A DNA stretch of 16,187 nucleotides from positions 1 to 16,187 of the forward strand of contig DKDL01000126.1 of NCBI GenBank assembly GCA_002449335.1. The letters are read 5' to 3'. Under the pieces are notes generated by a model. It was not told where the DNA came from and searched no databases. It worked only from the letters and a program-made list of their open reading frames with translations. Numbering within the stretch: the stretch's first letter is position 1; each line of letters opens with the position of its first letter. Made by a program: the position numbers and the translations under genes. The DNA is from Succinatimonas sp. UBA6849 (GTDB lineage Bacteria; Pseudomonadota; Gammaproteobacteria; Enterobacterales; Succinivibrionaceae). Positions 1 to 7,644 of this stretch are shown here, piece by piece.

Positions 1-15
1 CTTACTTCAGACCAT

Positions 16-72
16 TTACAAATTTTCTAATGTAAAATCTGCAAATGAACCTGTTGAACTGATATCTTTCAT
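16..72 (-). CDS. Possible 18-residue leader peptide or small ORF at left edge
   Basis: A short minus-strand ORF encodes MKDISSTGSFADFTLENL followed by TAA. It is preceded by GGAGA (about positions 82-86), nine bases from the ATG, and by a perfect TATAAT further upstream (101-106). Promoter, Shine-Dalgarno and start are therefore in sensible order. I do not recognise the peptide and it has no obvious run of one amino acid that would mark an attenuator. It could be a leader peptide for a gene lying beyond the left edge, a remnant of a truncated gene, or chance. Confidence 0.2.
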   Translation of the reverse strand: MKDISSTGSFADFTLENL

Positions 73-100
73 AAGTAATTATCTCCAAAACACTTTTTAG

Positions 101-106
101 ATTATA
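101..106 (-). promoter_or_regulatory. Candidate -10 box (TATAAT) facing left edge
   Basis: The minus strand reads TATAAT exactly, about 30 bases upstream of the small ORF start at position 72. No good TTGACA-like box is visible 16-18 bases upstream, so this rests on the -10 and its position before a Shine-Dalgarno sequence. Confidence 0.3.
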
Positions 107-212
107 GCTTGAAAAGGCACAACTTTTTCTTAATTAGTTGCTCATAGTGGATAAAAAGTCTAAAAATAGAAAAGAATTGCGAGATAGAAAAAAAAGATAC
201 AGATAGAAAACA

Positions 213-239
213 AAAATGCCCTCATTAAGAGGGCATTTT
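213..239 (-). terminator. Rho-independent terminator of tpiA-pfkA
   Basis: Perfect 11-bp inverted repeat: AAAATGCCCTC (213-223) pairs with GAGGGCATTTT (229-239) across a 5-base loop. It begins 15 bases after the pfkA stop. On the minus strand the stem is followed by a T-rich tail (TTTTTGTTTTC). The flanking A/T arms would also allow some function on the plus strand. Confidence 0.85.
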
Positions 240-253
240 GAGAAAAGTAATAA

Positions 254-1219
254 TTACTTCAAGCTTAAAGCTAAATCGTAAGTGCTCTTCATGAACTGGT
301 GCTTCATGTTGTTGATGCACTCGATGATGTCATGGTGAACTAATTCGCCACGCTCAACACCGATACAACGACCTGATTCGCCGTTCTTTAATAGCTCACA
401 AGCATAAGCACCCATACGTGATGCTAATACGCGGTCAACAGCTGATGGTGAACCGCCACGCTGAATGTGACCTAGAACAGTAGCACGGGTCTCAAGACCA
501 GTTAACTCTTCTAACTCTTTAGCCATCTGGTGAACATCTGTCTGGTTCTCGCAAACAACTAAGATTGCATGACGCTTACCAGCATCGATGCCCTTCTTAA
601 TGTCAGCATAAACCTGCTCTTTGTTCCACTGAACTTCTGGAACAAGAACTGCCTCAGTACCGCATGATACAGCTGCACATACAGCTAAATCACCGCAGTG
701 GTGGCCCATAACTTCAACAACGCTGATACGCTTGTGTGAAGAACAGGTGTCACGTAACTTATCAATAGCTTCAACAGCAGTATTTAAAGCTGTATCGAAA
801 CCGATAGTAGCATCAGTACCAGCGATATCGTTATCGATAGTGCCAGGTAAACCAATGCAAGGGAAGCCTAACTCAGAAATTAACTTAGCGCCCATGTATG
901 AGCCGTCACCACCGATAACTACTAGAGCATCGATGCCGTGTTTCTTCATAACTTCAACACTTTCCTGACGAACCTGAGGCTGCTTGAACTGAGGGAAACG
1001 AGCTGTACCTAAGAAAGTACCGCCACGGTTTAACAGATCAGATACTGAGTGGCTGTTTAACTGTACGAAGTTACCTGAATGTAATCCTGAGTAACCATCA
1101 CGTACACCTAAAACTTCCCAACCATATGATAAAGCTGTGCGAACTACAGCACGAATTGCTGCATTCATGCCTGGTGCATCACCACCTGAGGTCAGAACAC
1201 CAATTTTCTTGATTGCCAT
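254..1219 (-). CDS. pfkA: ATP-dependent 6-phosphofructokinase, PfkA type
   Basis: Phosphorylates fructose 6-phosphate to fructose 1,6-bisphosphate in the cytoplasm, the committed step of glycolysis. The 321 residues compare with 320 in E. coli PfkA and align almost without gaps. Visible motifs are the N-terminal LTSGGDAPGMNAAIR loop, GGDGS at 103-107 and PGTIDND at 125-131 with the catalytic Asp at 129. HIQRGGSP lies near the C-terminal third. Gly in GGDGS and Gly in PGTIDND, rather than Asp and Lys, mark the ATP- and not the pyrophosphate-dependent branch. The Arg residues of the allosteric ADP/PEP site (AIRAVVR, LNRGG, DKLRD) are retained, so classical allosteric control is likely. One oddity is MGH at 171-173, where E. 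coli has MGR. It lies 26 bases behind tpiA and is probably co-transcribed with it. The start follows a weak GGAC-type ribosome site. Confidence 0.97.
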   Translation of the reverse strand: MAIKKIGVLTSGGDAPGMNAAIRAVVRTALSYGWEVLGVRDGYSGLHSGNFVQLNSHSVSDLLNRGGTFLGTARFPQFKQPQVRQESVEVMKKHGIDALVVIGGDGSYMGAKLISELGFPCIGLPGTIDNDIAGTDATIGFDTALNTAVEAIDKLRDTCSSHKRISVVEVMGHHCGDLAVCAAVSCGTEAVLVPEVQWNKEQVYADIKKGIDAGKRHAILVVCENQTDVHQMAKELEELTGLETRATVLGHIQRGGSPSAVDRVLASRMGAYACELLKNGESGRCIGVERGELVHHDIIECINNMKHQFMKSTYDLALSLK

Positions 1220-1245
1220 ATTACACGTGTCCGTTATTTTTTAAA

Positions 1246-2004
1246 TTAAGCCTTAGCAGCTGCTTCGATAATAGCAGTGAAATCTGGAGCCTTTAATGAA
1301 GCACCACCAATTAAGCCACCATCAACATCTGGCTGTGCGAAGATGTCAGCAGCATTCTTAGCGTTGCATGAACCACCGTAAAGAATACGTACGCCGTCAG
1401 CAACTTCTGCATTGAAGGTCTTTAAGAACTCACGGATACCGTGGTGAACGTTCTGAGCGATCTCTGGAGTTGCAGTCTTACCAGTACCGATTGCCCAAAT
1501 TGGCTCGTAAGCAATGATTGCATTCTTGAATGCTTCGATACCGCATAAATCGATAACAGCCTTGATTTCTGCCTTGCAAACATCAAGAGTCTTACCTGCA
1601 TCGTACTCAGCCTCTGACTCGCCGATGCATAATACTGGAGTTAAACCGTTCTCCTGAGCAGCTTTGAACTTACCAGCAACGATTTCGTTTGACTCATTGT
1701 GGTAGCCACGACGCTCTGAGTGACCAACGATAGCGTAGGTGCAACCGAATTCTTTTAACATCTCAGGTGAGTTTTCACCAGTGTAAGCACCCTTAGTGTG
1801 GATATCGCAGTCCTCTGAACCCCACTTTAAGTTTGAACCAGTTGCTAATGATTCAACCATACCAATGAAAATAGCAGGAGCACAAATTGCAACATCTACG
1901 TTTGCATTTTTGTCAGCTGGCTCTCTGAATGCCTTAATTAAATCAGTAACAGTTGACTTGGTACCGTTTAATTTCCAGTTACCCATTACAACAGGTTTTC
2001 TCAT
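1246..2004 (-). CDS. tpiA: Triosephosphate isomerase
   Basis: Interconverts dihydroxyacetone phosphate and glyceraldehyde 3-phosphate as a cytoplasmic TIM-barrel dimer. From the chosen ATG at 2004 the protein has 252 residues (E. coli 255) and begins MRKPVVMGNWKLNG, the normal family N-terminus. An in-frame ATG at 2028 would add eight residues without homology, and AGGATAGGATC lies directly before the 2004 start. Catalytic residues are all present: Lys11 in NWKLNG, His95 in VGHSERR and Glu167 in AYEPIWAIGTG. The phosphate-binding GGS and GGASL segments follow near the C-terminus. The loop usually reading GAQN is WGSED (61-65) here, so the conserved Gln is replaced by Glu. It is the first gene of a two-gene minus-strand glycolytic operon with pfkA. 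Confidence 0.97.
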   Translation of the reverse strand: MRKPVVMGNWKLNGTKSTVTDLIKAFREPADKNANVDVAICAPAIFIGMVESLATGSNLKWGSEDCDIHTKGAYTGENSPEMLKEFGCTYAIVGHSERRGYHNESNEIVAGKFKAAQENGLTPVLCIGESEAEYDAGKTLDVCKAEIKAVIDLCGIEAFKNAIIAYEPIWAIGTGKTATPEIAQNVHHGIREFLKTFNAEVADGVRILYGGSCNAKNAADIFAQPDVDGGLIGGASLKAPDFTAIIEAAAKA

Positions 2005-2702
2005 GATCCTATCCTCAATAAAATACATTTTTTGATACAGCCGTTAGTGCTGTTCTGATTGAATATCACTTTCTTTTCAGCACACAAACTTTCGGTATTT
2101 TACTATAAAAAGCACATTTTGAGCGCTTTTTTTTCTAGCATCTAAAAAAAGACAGCTCTTATTGCATAAGAATGCGATGTTTTATGTGAGTGTAAGCGTT
2201 TTTATTGGGTGGCAAATTTTGGTGCAAATTTCTTTTGAGATATTAAGTGTTTAAAGTATTGTACATGTGTATTAGAGGGAATTGTTTATTGATAAAATTG
2301 TTTTAGAAAATAGCTCTTCAGGCATAATTCATTGTTAATGTTGCTTTCAAAAGCAATTTCGTACTTGTTTTTAGCTTTTCAAAATACACAAATCCCCATT
2401 CGTTTAATAGCTAAAACTACGCAAATCCCAGTTAGTCAACACTAAGTTAATCTCAAATTCTGATAACAGTGGAGTGCAATTTCTGTGTTATGAAGCGGTC
2501 GGTGATAAGACTTTTTGTTGAATGAAGTTAAATCTCTTTGAACTTAGTAAGAGAGCTATTTTGTATACAGCATCAAAAAAGAATCGATCGAGAATAATAA
2601 ACAATCCGTGAAAATGTAAAGATGAGTTTTCATCTTTACATCTTCACGGAGTGAGGGGAGATCTTTTGAAAATCTAAACAGCATTAACAGCTGTCTACAT
2701 CT
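2005..2702. other. AT-rich intergenic region upstream of tpiA
   Basis: About 700 bases without a convincing gene. It must hold the tpiA promoter on the minus strand: TATAGT (2102-2107) and TAAAAT (2097-2102) are possible -10 boxes but neither has a clear -35. A 7-bp hairpin TTGCTTT/AAAGCAA lies at 2341-2356. A ten-base motif CNCAAATCCC occurs twice 33 bases apart (2387 and 2420). Near the right end is the long hairpin 2606-2649. Small ORFs of 17-35 codons exist on both strands but lack ribosome sites. Confidence 0.6.
2606..2649. other. Long imperfect hairpin, possible terminator of the 353-residue gene
   Basis: CCGTGAA pairs with TTCACGG (7 bp), then one A/C mismatch, then ATGTAAAGATGA pairs with TCATCTTTACAT (12 bp) around a 4-base loop. 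It starts about 55 bases after the stop of the minus-strand gene at 2703. On that strand the stem is followed by ATTGTTTATTATTC, which is T-rich but not a proper T run. A weak terminator, an mRNA 3' stabiliser or part of a repeat family are all possible. Confidence 0.5.
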
Positions 2703-3764
2703 TTAACTGTAGTTAAACTGGAAAGAGGCTGCAAACTCAGCCATTCTCTGTTTACGCTCTTTCTCGTTTTTAGCGATCTTTTCTTCAGCTTTCTGTCTTT
2801 CCTTCTTGTAATTGAACTCTTTACAGTTATAGCGTCTGATGTAATCAATGAGGCTATAACCTAAGACATACAAAGGCAGCATGATTACTTTTGGATTGTA
2901 CTGATTGGTAAGTACAGTTGATTGAGAAATGGTCTCAATAGCTGTGGTGGTGCTGTCACTTACTGTTTTCATGAGCATAGTGATATTTGCCATCATGCCT
3001 AATGCATTATTTAAAGGAATGCTCTGGTAGCTCAAAAGAGTATTTACCATGTTATCGACTAATTGAGCTACTGATGCAGACACACTAAGAGAATGTTCTG
3101 ATCCAAAAAAGATAGGAGTGTCATCTAAAGACAATTCATTTTCAAAGATAGACTTTGAAGCGCAATGAGCTGAATTTAAAAAGATCTCTTTTAACTCTTG
3201 TTCAATTACATGAGGATCGGTGTCTTCATTGTTGAATGATTCATTGAGTGAAGCTCCGTGTCTTGAAACTTGATCTAGCTCATCTAGAGCATCAGTATTT
3301 ACAGACCCTAAACCCTCAGAACCAAAATCTTGAGAATAAGCTCCATTTTGCAGAGCTTTTTTACCTTTTAAATTCTCTGCTTTTGAAGAGCTAGATAATG
3401 AGCTTAATTCTTTATTATTAGCATAATAAAAAGCAGAACTTGCAGTTGCAGAATCTAATGTTGCTTTAGATGCAGTAGAACTGATCCCCTGCTTTATAGA
3501 ATTGAGCTTATCCTCATAAGCTTGCTGCTTTGACTGCCTTTCAAGCTCTTTTTGAAAAGCAACTATACTGCTAGCATTGACAGAGCTGGCAATAAGATTG
3601 GTATTCGGTAAAAGCGTTGCTGTAACTGCACTAGTAGCATTAGATGCAAGTGTTGATGCATTTACAGCATTGCTTTGTATAGATAACAACAGGTTTTTAG
3701 CAAGCAAACTGTCAGATGACCGTAAAATTGCCTGTACATTGCCCAAATTCAGTACATTTCCCAT
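2703..3764 (-). CDS. Uncharacterised Ser/Ala/Asn-rich protein with charged C-terminal helix
   Basis: I do not recognise this 353-residue protein. The N-terminal two thirds is low in complexity and rich in Ser, Ala, Asn and Thr, with stretches such as NASTLASNATSAVTAT and SSLSSSSKAE. A short charged helix FQKELERQSKQQAYEDKL lies near residues 69-86. An acidic part (DALDELDQ, NNEDTDPH) lies around residues 155-185. Near residue 290 is a hydrophobic stretch, VIMLPLYVLGYSLIDYI, long enough for one membrane pass or an amphipathic helix. A Lys/Glu/Arg-rich probable coiled coil (KKERQKAEEKIAKNEKERKQ) follows, and the protein ends FQFNYS. There is no signal peptide. The ATG at 3764 follows GGGAAATTATAAAA, a weak ribosome site. 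It stands alone between tpiA and the divergent thr operon. Its codons include CGG and ATA, less favoured in the neighbouring metabolic genes. The reading frame is long and the strand consistent with its terminator-like hairpin, so I take it as real. Function is unknown. Confidence 0.75.
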   Translation of the reverse strand: MGNVLNLGNVQAILRSSDSLLAKNLLLSIQSNAVNASTLASNATSAVTATLLPNTNLIASSVNASSIVAFQKELERQSKQQAYEDKLNSIKQGISSTASKATLDSATASSAFYYANNKELSSLSSSSKAENLKGKKALQNGAYSQDFGSEGLGSVNTDALDELDQVSRHGASLNESFNNEDTDPHVIEQELKEIFLNSAHCASKSIFENELSLDDTPIFFGSEHSLSVSASVAQLVDNMVNTLLSYQSIPLNNALGMMANITMLMKTVSDSTTTAIETISQSTVLTNQYNPKVIMLPLYVLGYSLIDYIRRYNCKEFNYKKERQKAEEKIAKNEKERKQRMAEFAASFQFNYS

Positions 3765-3914
3765 TTTTATAATTTCCCAAAAATTATGTTTTTTTAGGAA
3801 GTTGCAAGGATAGTGCCATTATTTAACATTATGATCTTTAAAGATATTTTTAATTTATAGAAAAAGGTGCCTGCTACTTCCTGCCGAAAATGGCAAAGAC
3901 AGGGCAAATTTGAA

Positions 3915-3943
3915 TTGACAATAATTGATAAAACTTTAAAAAT
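3915..3943 (+). promoter_or_regulatory. Candidate distal thrABC promoter
   Basis: Perfect -35 TTGACA at 3915-3920. The -10 is poor: TAAAAA (3937-3942, 16-base spacer) or AAAAAT (3938-3943, 17-base spacer), each 4/6 to consensus. It would leave a leader of roughly 245 bases before thrA. Confidence 0.35.
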
Positions 3944-4133
3944 AGATTTTCATATATCTATTATTGAATTACTCAATAAATAAAAAAGTTAACAACAACT
4001 TTATTACAACATTACAGATCTATAGATGTAGAGCACATATCCAAAGTTACCTCTCTAGAAATTTGTAAGTTCAGGAATATTTTCCGGTGTTTAAGACATT
4101 AAGATTAGTGTTTTAGAACATGACTGGTTTAAA

Positions 4134-4161
4134 TTCAAAAGTCGTTAACTTCAACTATAAA
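4134..4161 (+). promoter_or_regulatory. Candidate proximal thrABC promoter
   Basis: TTCAAA (4134-4139), a 16-base spacer and TATAAA (4156-4161) form a weak sigma70-like promoter. Transcription would begin only about 30 bases before thrA, leaving just the AGGAG ribosome site (4183-4187) in the leader. Confidence 0.3.
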
Positions 4162-4196
4162 AAGATTATTTAGCTTTTCAACAGGAGCCTAGTTTT

Positions 4197-6659
4197 ATGC
4201 GCGTTCTTAAGTTTGGCGGTACATCAGTTGCAAATGCACAGAGATTTCAGGATGTAGCTGAAATTGCGCTTGATACTGCTAAGAGATCACAGACAGCTTT
4301 AGTTCTGTCTGCTCCAGCAAAGATCACCAATTTATTAGTAGCTTTGGTAGCACAGGGTGCTGCCGGTAAAGACGGAAGCGAAGAGTTCGCTCAGATCCGC
4401 TCTATTGTTGAACCAATTATTACAACCTTAGGCTCAAAGTACGAAAAGTTCGACACCGACAAGATCTTAGGTGAATTCAACAAGACCATGGACATCTTAA
4501 AACAGCGTTTGGATGGTATGGTTTTATTAGGCGTATGCCCTGAACTTGTAATGGCATTCGTAGAAAGCCGTGGTGAGAGTTTCTCAATTCTAATTATGTC
4601 AGAGCTGTTAAAGGCTTTAGGCAAGAAAGTAAGAGTAATTGATCCTGTTCAGGTATTAGTAACAGAAGGCGGTATCATGGAGTCTTCTGTAAACATTGAG
4701 CAGTCAAGAGCACGTTATGCAGCTCTGCCTGATGACAAAGAAGCTATTACTTTAATGTCAGGCTTCTGTGGCGGTAATGCTCAAGGTCAGTTAGTACTGT
4801 TAGGCAGAAATGGTTCTGATTACTCAGCAGCATGTTTAGCTGCAATTTCAAATGCAGAGTGCTGTGAAATCTGGACTGACGTAGACGGTGTTTACAGCTG
4901 TGATCCTCGAGCTGTAGAAGGCGCAGTTCTTCTAAAGAAGATGTCTTATGCTGAAGCTATGGAGTTATCTTACTTCGGCGCTAAGGTACTACATCCACGT
5001 ACTATCGCTCCTATTGCTCAGTTTGAGATCCCTTGCTTAATTAAGAACACTAAGAATCCAAAAGGCCCTGGTACCTTAATTTCTGAGGAGACTGATTTAT
5101 CAGTACCTATTAAAGGTATTTCAGACTTGAAGAATGTTGCTCTAATCAATATCTCAGGTCCTGGTATGAAGGGTATGGTAGGTATGGCAGGTCGTCTGTT
5201 TACCGCTGTATCAAGAGCTGGCATTTCTATTACCTTAATTACTCAGTCATCATCTGAGTACTCAATTTCATTCTGCATCAGCCAGTCAGAACTTGCTAAG
5301 GCTAAGAAAGTTATCAATGCAGAATTTAAGTTAGAGTTAAAAGAAGGCTTATTAAATCCAGTTGAAATTAAGGAAGGCTGTGCAATTATCTCCGTTGTGG
5401 GCGATGGTATGCGCATGGTGCGCGGTATTTCAGGTAAATTCTTTAGAGCCTTAGCTGAGGCAAACGTAAACATCAGAGCAATTGCTCAGGGCTCATCAGA
5501 GCGTTCAATTTCAGCTGTAATCTCACAAAAGAGAGTTACAGAGGCGGTAGCTTTTGCCCATACAGCTTTCTTCAATTCAAGACAGCGTATTGATGTTGTA
5601 CTAATCGGCTGCGGTGGCGTAGGTGGTGAGCTTTTAGCTCAGATCAAGCGTCAGAGAACAGAATTGTCAGACAGTCATGGTATTGATATCAGAGTTGTAG
5701 GTATCGGTAACTCCAAGCACTTTATCTCAGATCCAAATTGCGTGGATTTAGAGAACTATAAAGATTTATTAGCTAAGAGTGATAAACCTACATTAACTCC
5801 AGAGGCAGCAGAGCAGTTAATTAAAGATGCTCATTTAATCAACCCTGTTTTAGTTGATTGCACCTCATCTGAAGAGTTAGCTCTTAAGTATGTTGATTTC
5901 ATGAAGGCAGGTTACCACGTAGTAACCCCAAGCAAGAAAGCAAACACCGGTTCTTATGAGTACTATCAGGAGTTAAGAAGAACAGCTCGTGCTCAGCACA
6001 GAAAGTTCTTATATGAAGCAAACGTAGGTGCTGGTCTTCCTGTAATCAACACTGTACAGAACGAGCTTGCAGCAGGCGACAGACTGATTGATTTCTCTGG
6101 TATTCTATCAGGTACACTTTCATATCTGTTCGGTCTTGTTGAAGATGGCATGTCTTTATCAGAGGCAACTAAGATTGCATATGAGAAGGGCTTTACAGAG
6201 CCAAATCCAAAAGACGATCTTGATGGTATGGATGTAGCAAGAAAGCTGTTAATTTTAGCTCGTGAGTGCGGTCTGAAGTTAGAGTTATCAGACGTTGATG
6301 TACAGGGCGCTGTTCCTTCTGAATACCTACAGGGTAATAATGCTCAGGAAGTTATTGAGAACATCAAGAAAGCTGATGCTTCATTTACAGCTTTAGTAGA
6401 AAAAGCCAAAGCTGAAGGTAAGGTATTACGCTATGTTGGTTCTATTAAAGACGGTAAGTGCACCTGCTCTGTACAGGCTGTAGGTCCTGATCAGGCTTTA
6501 TTCAAGGTACGTGACGGTGAGAATGCTTTAGCTTTCACCACAGCTTACTATCAGCCAATTCCTTTAGTAATCAGAGGCTATGGTGCTGGTACTGCAGTTA
6601 CAGCAGCAGGTGTGCTCTCTGATGTTTTACGTTTACAGAATTGGGCTCATGAGGATTAG
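4197..6659 (+). CDS. thrA: Bifunctional aspartokinase I / homoserine dehydrogenase I
   Basis: Catalyses the first and third steps from aspartate to threonine: phosphorylation of aspartate and NAD(P)H reduction of aspartate semialdehyde to homoserine. Its 820 residues equal the E. coli ThrA length. Domain order is the kinase (about 1-290, KFGGTSVAN from Lys5, GRNGSDYSA, LHPRTI), two ACT regulatory repeats (about 310-455) and the dehydrogenase (from about 465). The dehydrogenase shows the nucleotide loop GCGGVGG at 471-477, NVGAGLPVI and DDLDGMDVARK. The threonine-sensing ACT signatures QSSSEYSISF (from 350) and QGSSERSIS are intact, so feedback inhibition by threonine is expected. AGGAG lies nine bases before the ATG. 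It is first in thrABC, with thrB nine bases downstream. Confidence 0.98.
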   Translation: MRVLKFGGTSVANAQRFQDVAEIALDTAKRSQTALVLSAPAKITNLLVALVAQGAAGKDGSEEFAQIRSIVEPIITTLGSKYEKFDTDKILGEFNKTMDILKQRLDGMVLLGVCPELVMAFVESRGESFSILIMSELLKALGKKVRVIDPVQVLVTEGGIMESSVNIEQSRARYAALPDDKEAITLMSGFCGGNAQGQLVLLGRNGSDYSAACLAAISNAECCEIWTDVDGVYSCDPRAVEGAVLLKKMSYAEAMELSYFGAKVLHPRTIAPIAQFEIPCLIKNTKNPKGPGTLISEETDLSVPIKGISDLKNVALINISGPGMKGMVGMAGRLFTAVSRAGISITLITQSSSEYSISFCISQSELAKAKKVINAEFKLELKEGLLNPVEIKEGCAIISVVGDGMRMVRGISGKFFRALAEANVNIRAIAQGSSERSISAVISQKRVTEAVAFAHTAFFNSRQRIDVVLIGCGGVGGELLAQIKRQRTELSDSHGIDIRVVGIGNSKHFISDPNCVDLENYKDLLAKSDKPTLTPEAAEQLIKDAHLINPVLVDCTSSEELALKYVDFMKAGYHVVTPSKKANTGSYEYYQELRRTARAQHRKFLYEANVGAGLPVINTVQNELAAGDRLIDFSGILSGTLSYLFGLVEDGMSLSEATKIAYEKGFTEPNPKDDLDGMDVARKLLILARECGLKLELSDVDVQGAVPSEYLQGNNAQEVIENIKKADASFTALVEKAKAEGKVLRYVGSIKDGKCTCSVQAVGPDQALFKVRDGENALAFTTAYYQPIPLVIRGYGAGTAVTAAGVLSDVLRLQNWAHED

Positions 6660-6668
6660 GATTTAACT

Positions 6669-7634
6669 ATGTCTAAGATTTTTAAAGCATATGCTCCTGC
6701 ATCAGCTGCAAACCTGTCAGTAGGTTTTGATTTATTAGGTGCAGCTCTAAAGCCTATCGATGGAGCTTTATTAGGAGATGAAATTACCATCTCTGAAAAC
6801 TCAGAGCCAGGTTGTGATGTTTCAGTTGTAGGTCGTTTTGCCCACAAACTGCCATCAGATCCTAAAAAGAACATCGTGTACGATGCTTATTTAATGTACA
6901 AAGACGCTTTAGAGAAAAAAGGATTAAAAGTTAAAGATGTACATATGGAGTTATCAAAGAATCTTCCTGTGTGCTCAGGTTTAGGCTCATCAGCAGCTTC
7001 TGTAGTAGCTGCTGTAGTAGCACTAGATGCCATTCATTCAGAAGCTTTAGGTCAGGAAGGCTGCCTTGAGCTTATGGGTAGACTTGAGGGAAAAATCTCA
7101 GGCTCTATTCATTACGATAACGTTGCTCCATGCTATTTCGGTGGTCTGCAGCTTATCGTTCAGGAAAATGGAGTGATATCTACCACTCTTCCTGATTTTG
7201 ACAATTGGTACTGGGTATCATGTTTCCCTGGTATTAAAGTTTCAACTAATGCTGCTCGTCAAATTCTGCCAAAGGAATATTCACGCTCAGATGTGATTAC
7301 CTTCGGTCGTCGTTTAGCTACCTTTGTTCATGCCTGTCATGAGGGTAATGACAAACTTGCAGCTTCCTGCCTAATCGACGTGATTGCAGAACCTTACAGA
7401 GCAAGCTTAATTCCTGGTTTTACTGAGGCAAGAGAGCACGGTAAGACCTTAGGTGCTTTAGCTACTGGTATTTCAGGCTCAGGTTCATCTGTATTCTCAA
7501 TCTTTGAAGACAAAGAAAAAGCAGAGCAGATGAAAGAATATCTTGAGAGGAACTTTATTGCCAACGAAGACGGATTCTGTCATATTTGTAAGATTGACAG
7601 ACGTGGTGCCTATGCAGAAGCTTTAGAGGATTAG
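6669..7634 (+). CDS. thrB: Homoserine kinase
   Basis: GHMP-family kinase that phosphorylates homoserine to O-phosphohomoserine, substrate of ThrC. The 321 residues compare with 310 in E. coli. The N-terminus shows the family strand APASAANLSVGFDLLGAAL. The ATP loop PVCSGLGSSAA lies at 100-110, and the C-terminal glycine motif ATGISGSGSSVFSIF is near residue 260. AGGA overlapping the thrA stop lies seven bases before the ATG, so translation is probably coupled to thrA. thrC begins ten bases after its stop. Confidence 0.97.
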   Translation: MSKIFKAYAPASAANLSVGFDLLGAALKPIDGALLGDEITISENSEPGCDVSVVGRFAHKLPSDPKKNIVYDAYLMYKDALEKKGLKVKDVHMELSKNLPVCSGLGSSAASVVAAVVALDAIHSEALGQEGCLELMGRLEGKISGSIHYDNVAPCYFGGLQLIVQENGVISTTLPDFDNWYWVSCFPGIKVSTNAARQILPKEYSRSDVITFGRRLATFVHACHEGNDKLAASCLIDVIAEPYRASLIPGFTEAREHGKTLGALATGISGSGSSVFSIFEDKEKAEQMKEYLERNFIANEDGFCHICKIDRRGAYAEALED

Positions 7635-7644
7635 TAAATAAATT

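Larger units (their letters stand above)
3765..4196. other. Divergent intergenic region before thrA
   Basis: 432 bases with no gene. It holds a 12-base palindrome ATCTTTAAAGAT (3834-3845), a relatively GC-rich segment with nested pairing (3869-3905), a stem TTATTGA/TCAATAA (3961-3979), and ATCTATAGAT (4018-4027). Two candidate thr promoters are listed separately. I searched for a Thr/Ile-rich leader peptide and a GC-rich attenuator next to thrA and saw neither. A 17-codon ORF at 4120-4173 is not enriched in Thr or Ile and has no ribosome site. Confidence 0.6.

Noticed and set aside
2177..2254. 25-residue hydrophobic ORF (begins MFYVSVSVFIGWQ) on the plus strand, toxin-like in character
   Set aside because: No ribosome binding site, no promoter with both boxes and no sign of an antisense RNA. 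A hydrophobic short ORF is expected by chance in such AT-rich sequence.
2338..2445. 35-residue ORF with internal TQIPI/TQIPV repeat
   Set aside because: No Shine-Dalgarno sequence. The repeat reflects the ten-base motif CNCAAATCCC occurring twice, and there is no other coding evidence.
4018..4027. ATCTATAGAT palindrome upstream of thrA as an operator
   Set aside because: Short palindromes of A and T are common in this composition and the flanking symmetry is poor (7 of 10).
4120..4173. 17-residue ORF before thrA considered as a thrL leader peptide
   Set aside because: Only one Thr and two Ile, no ribosome site and no following terminator/antiterminator structure.
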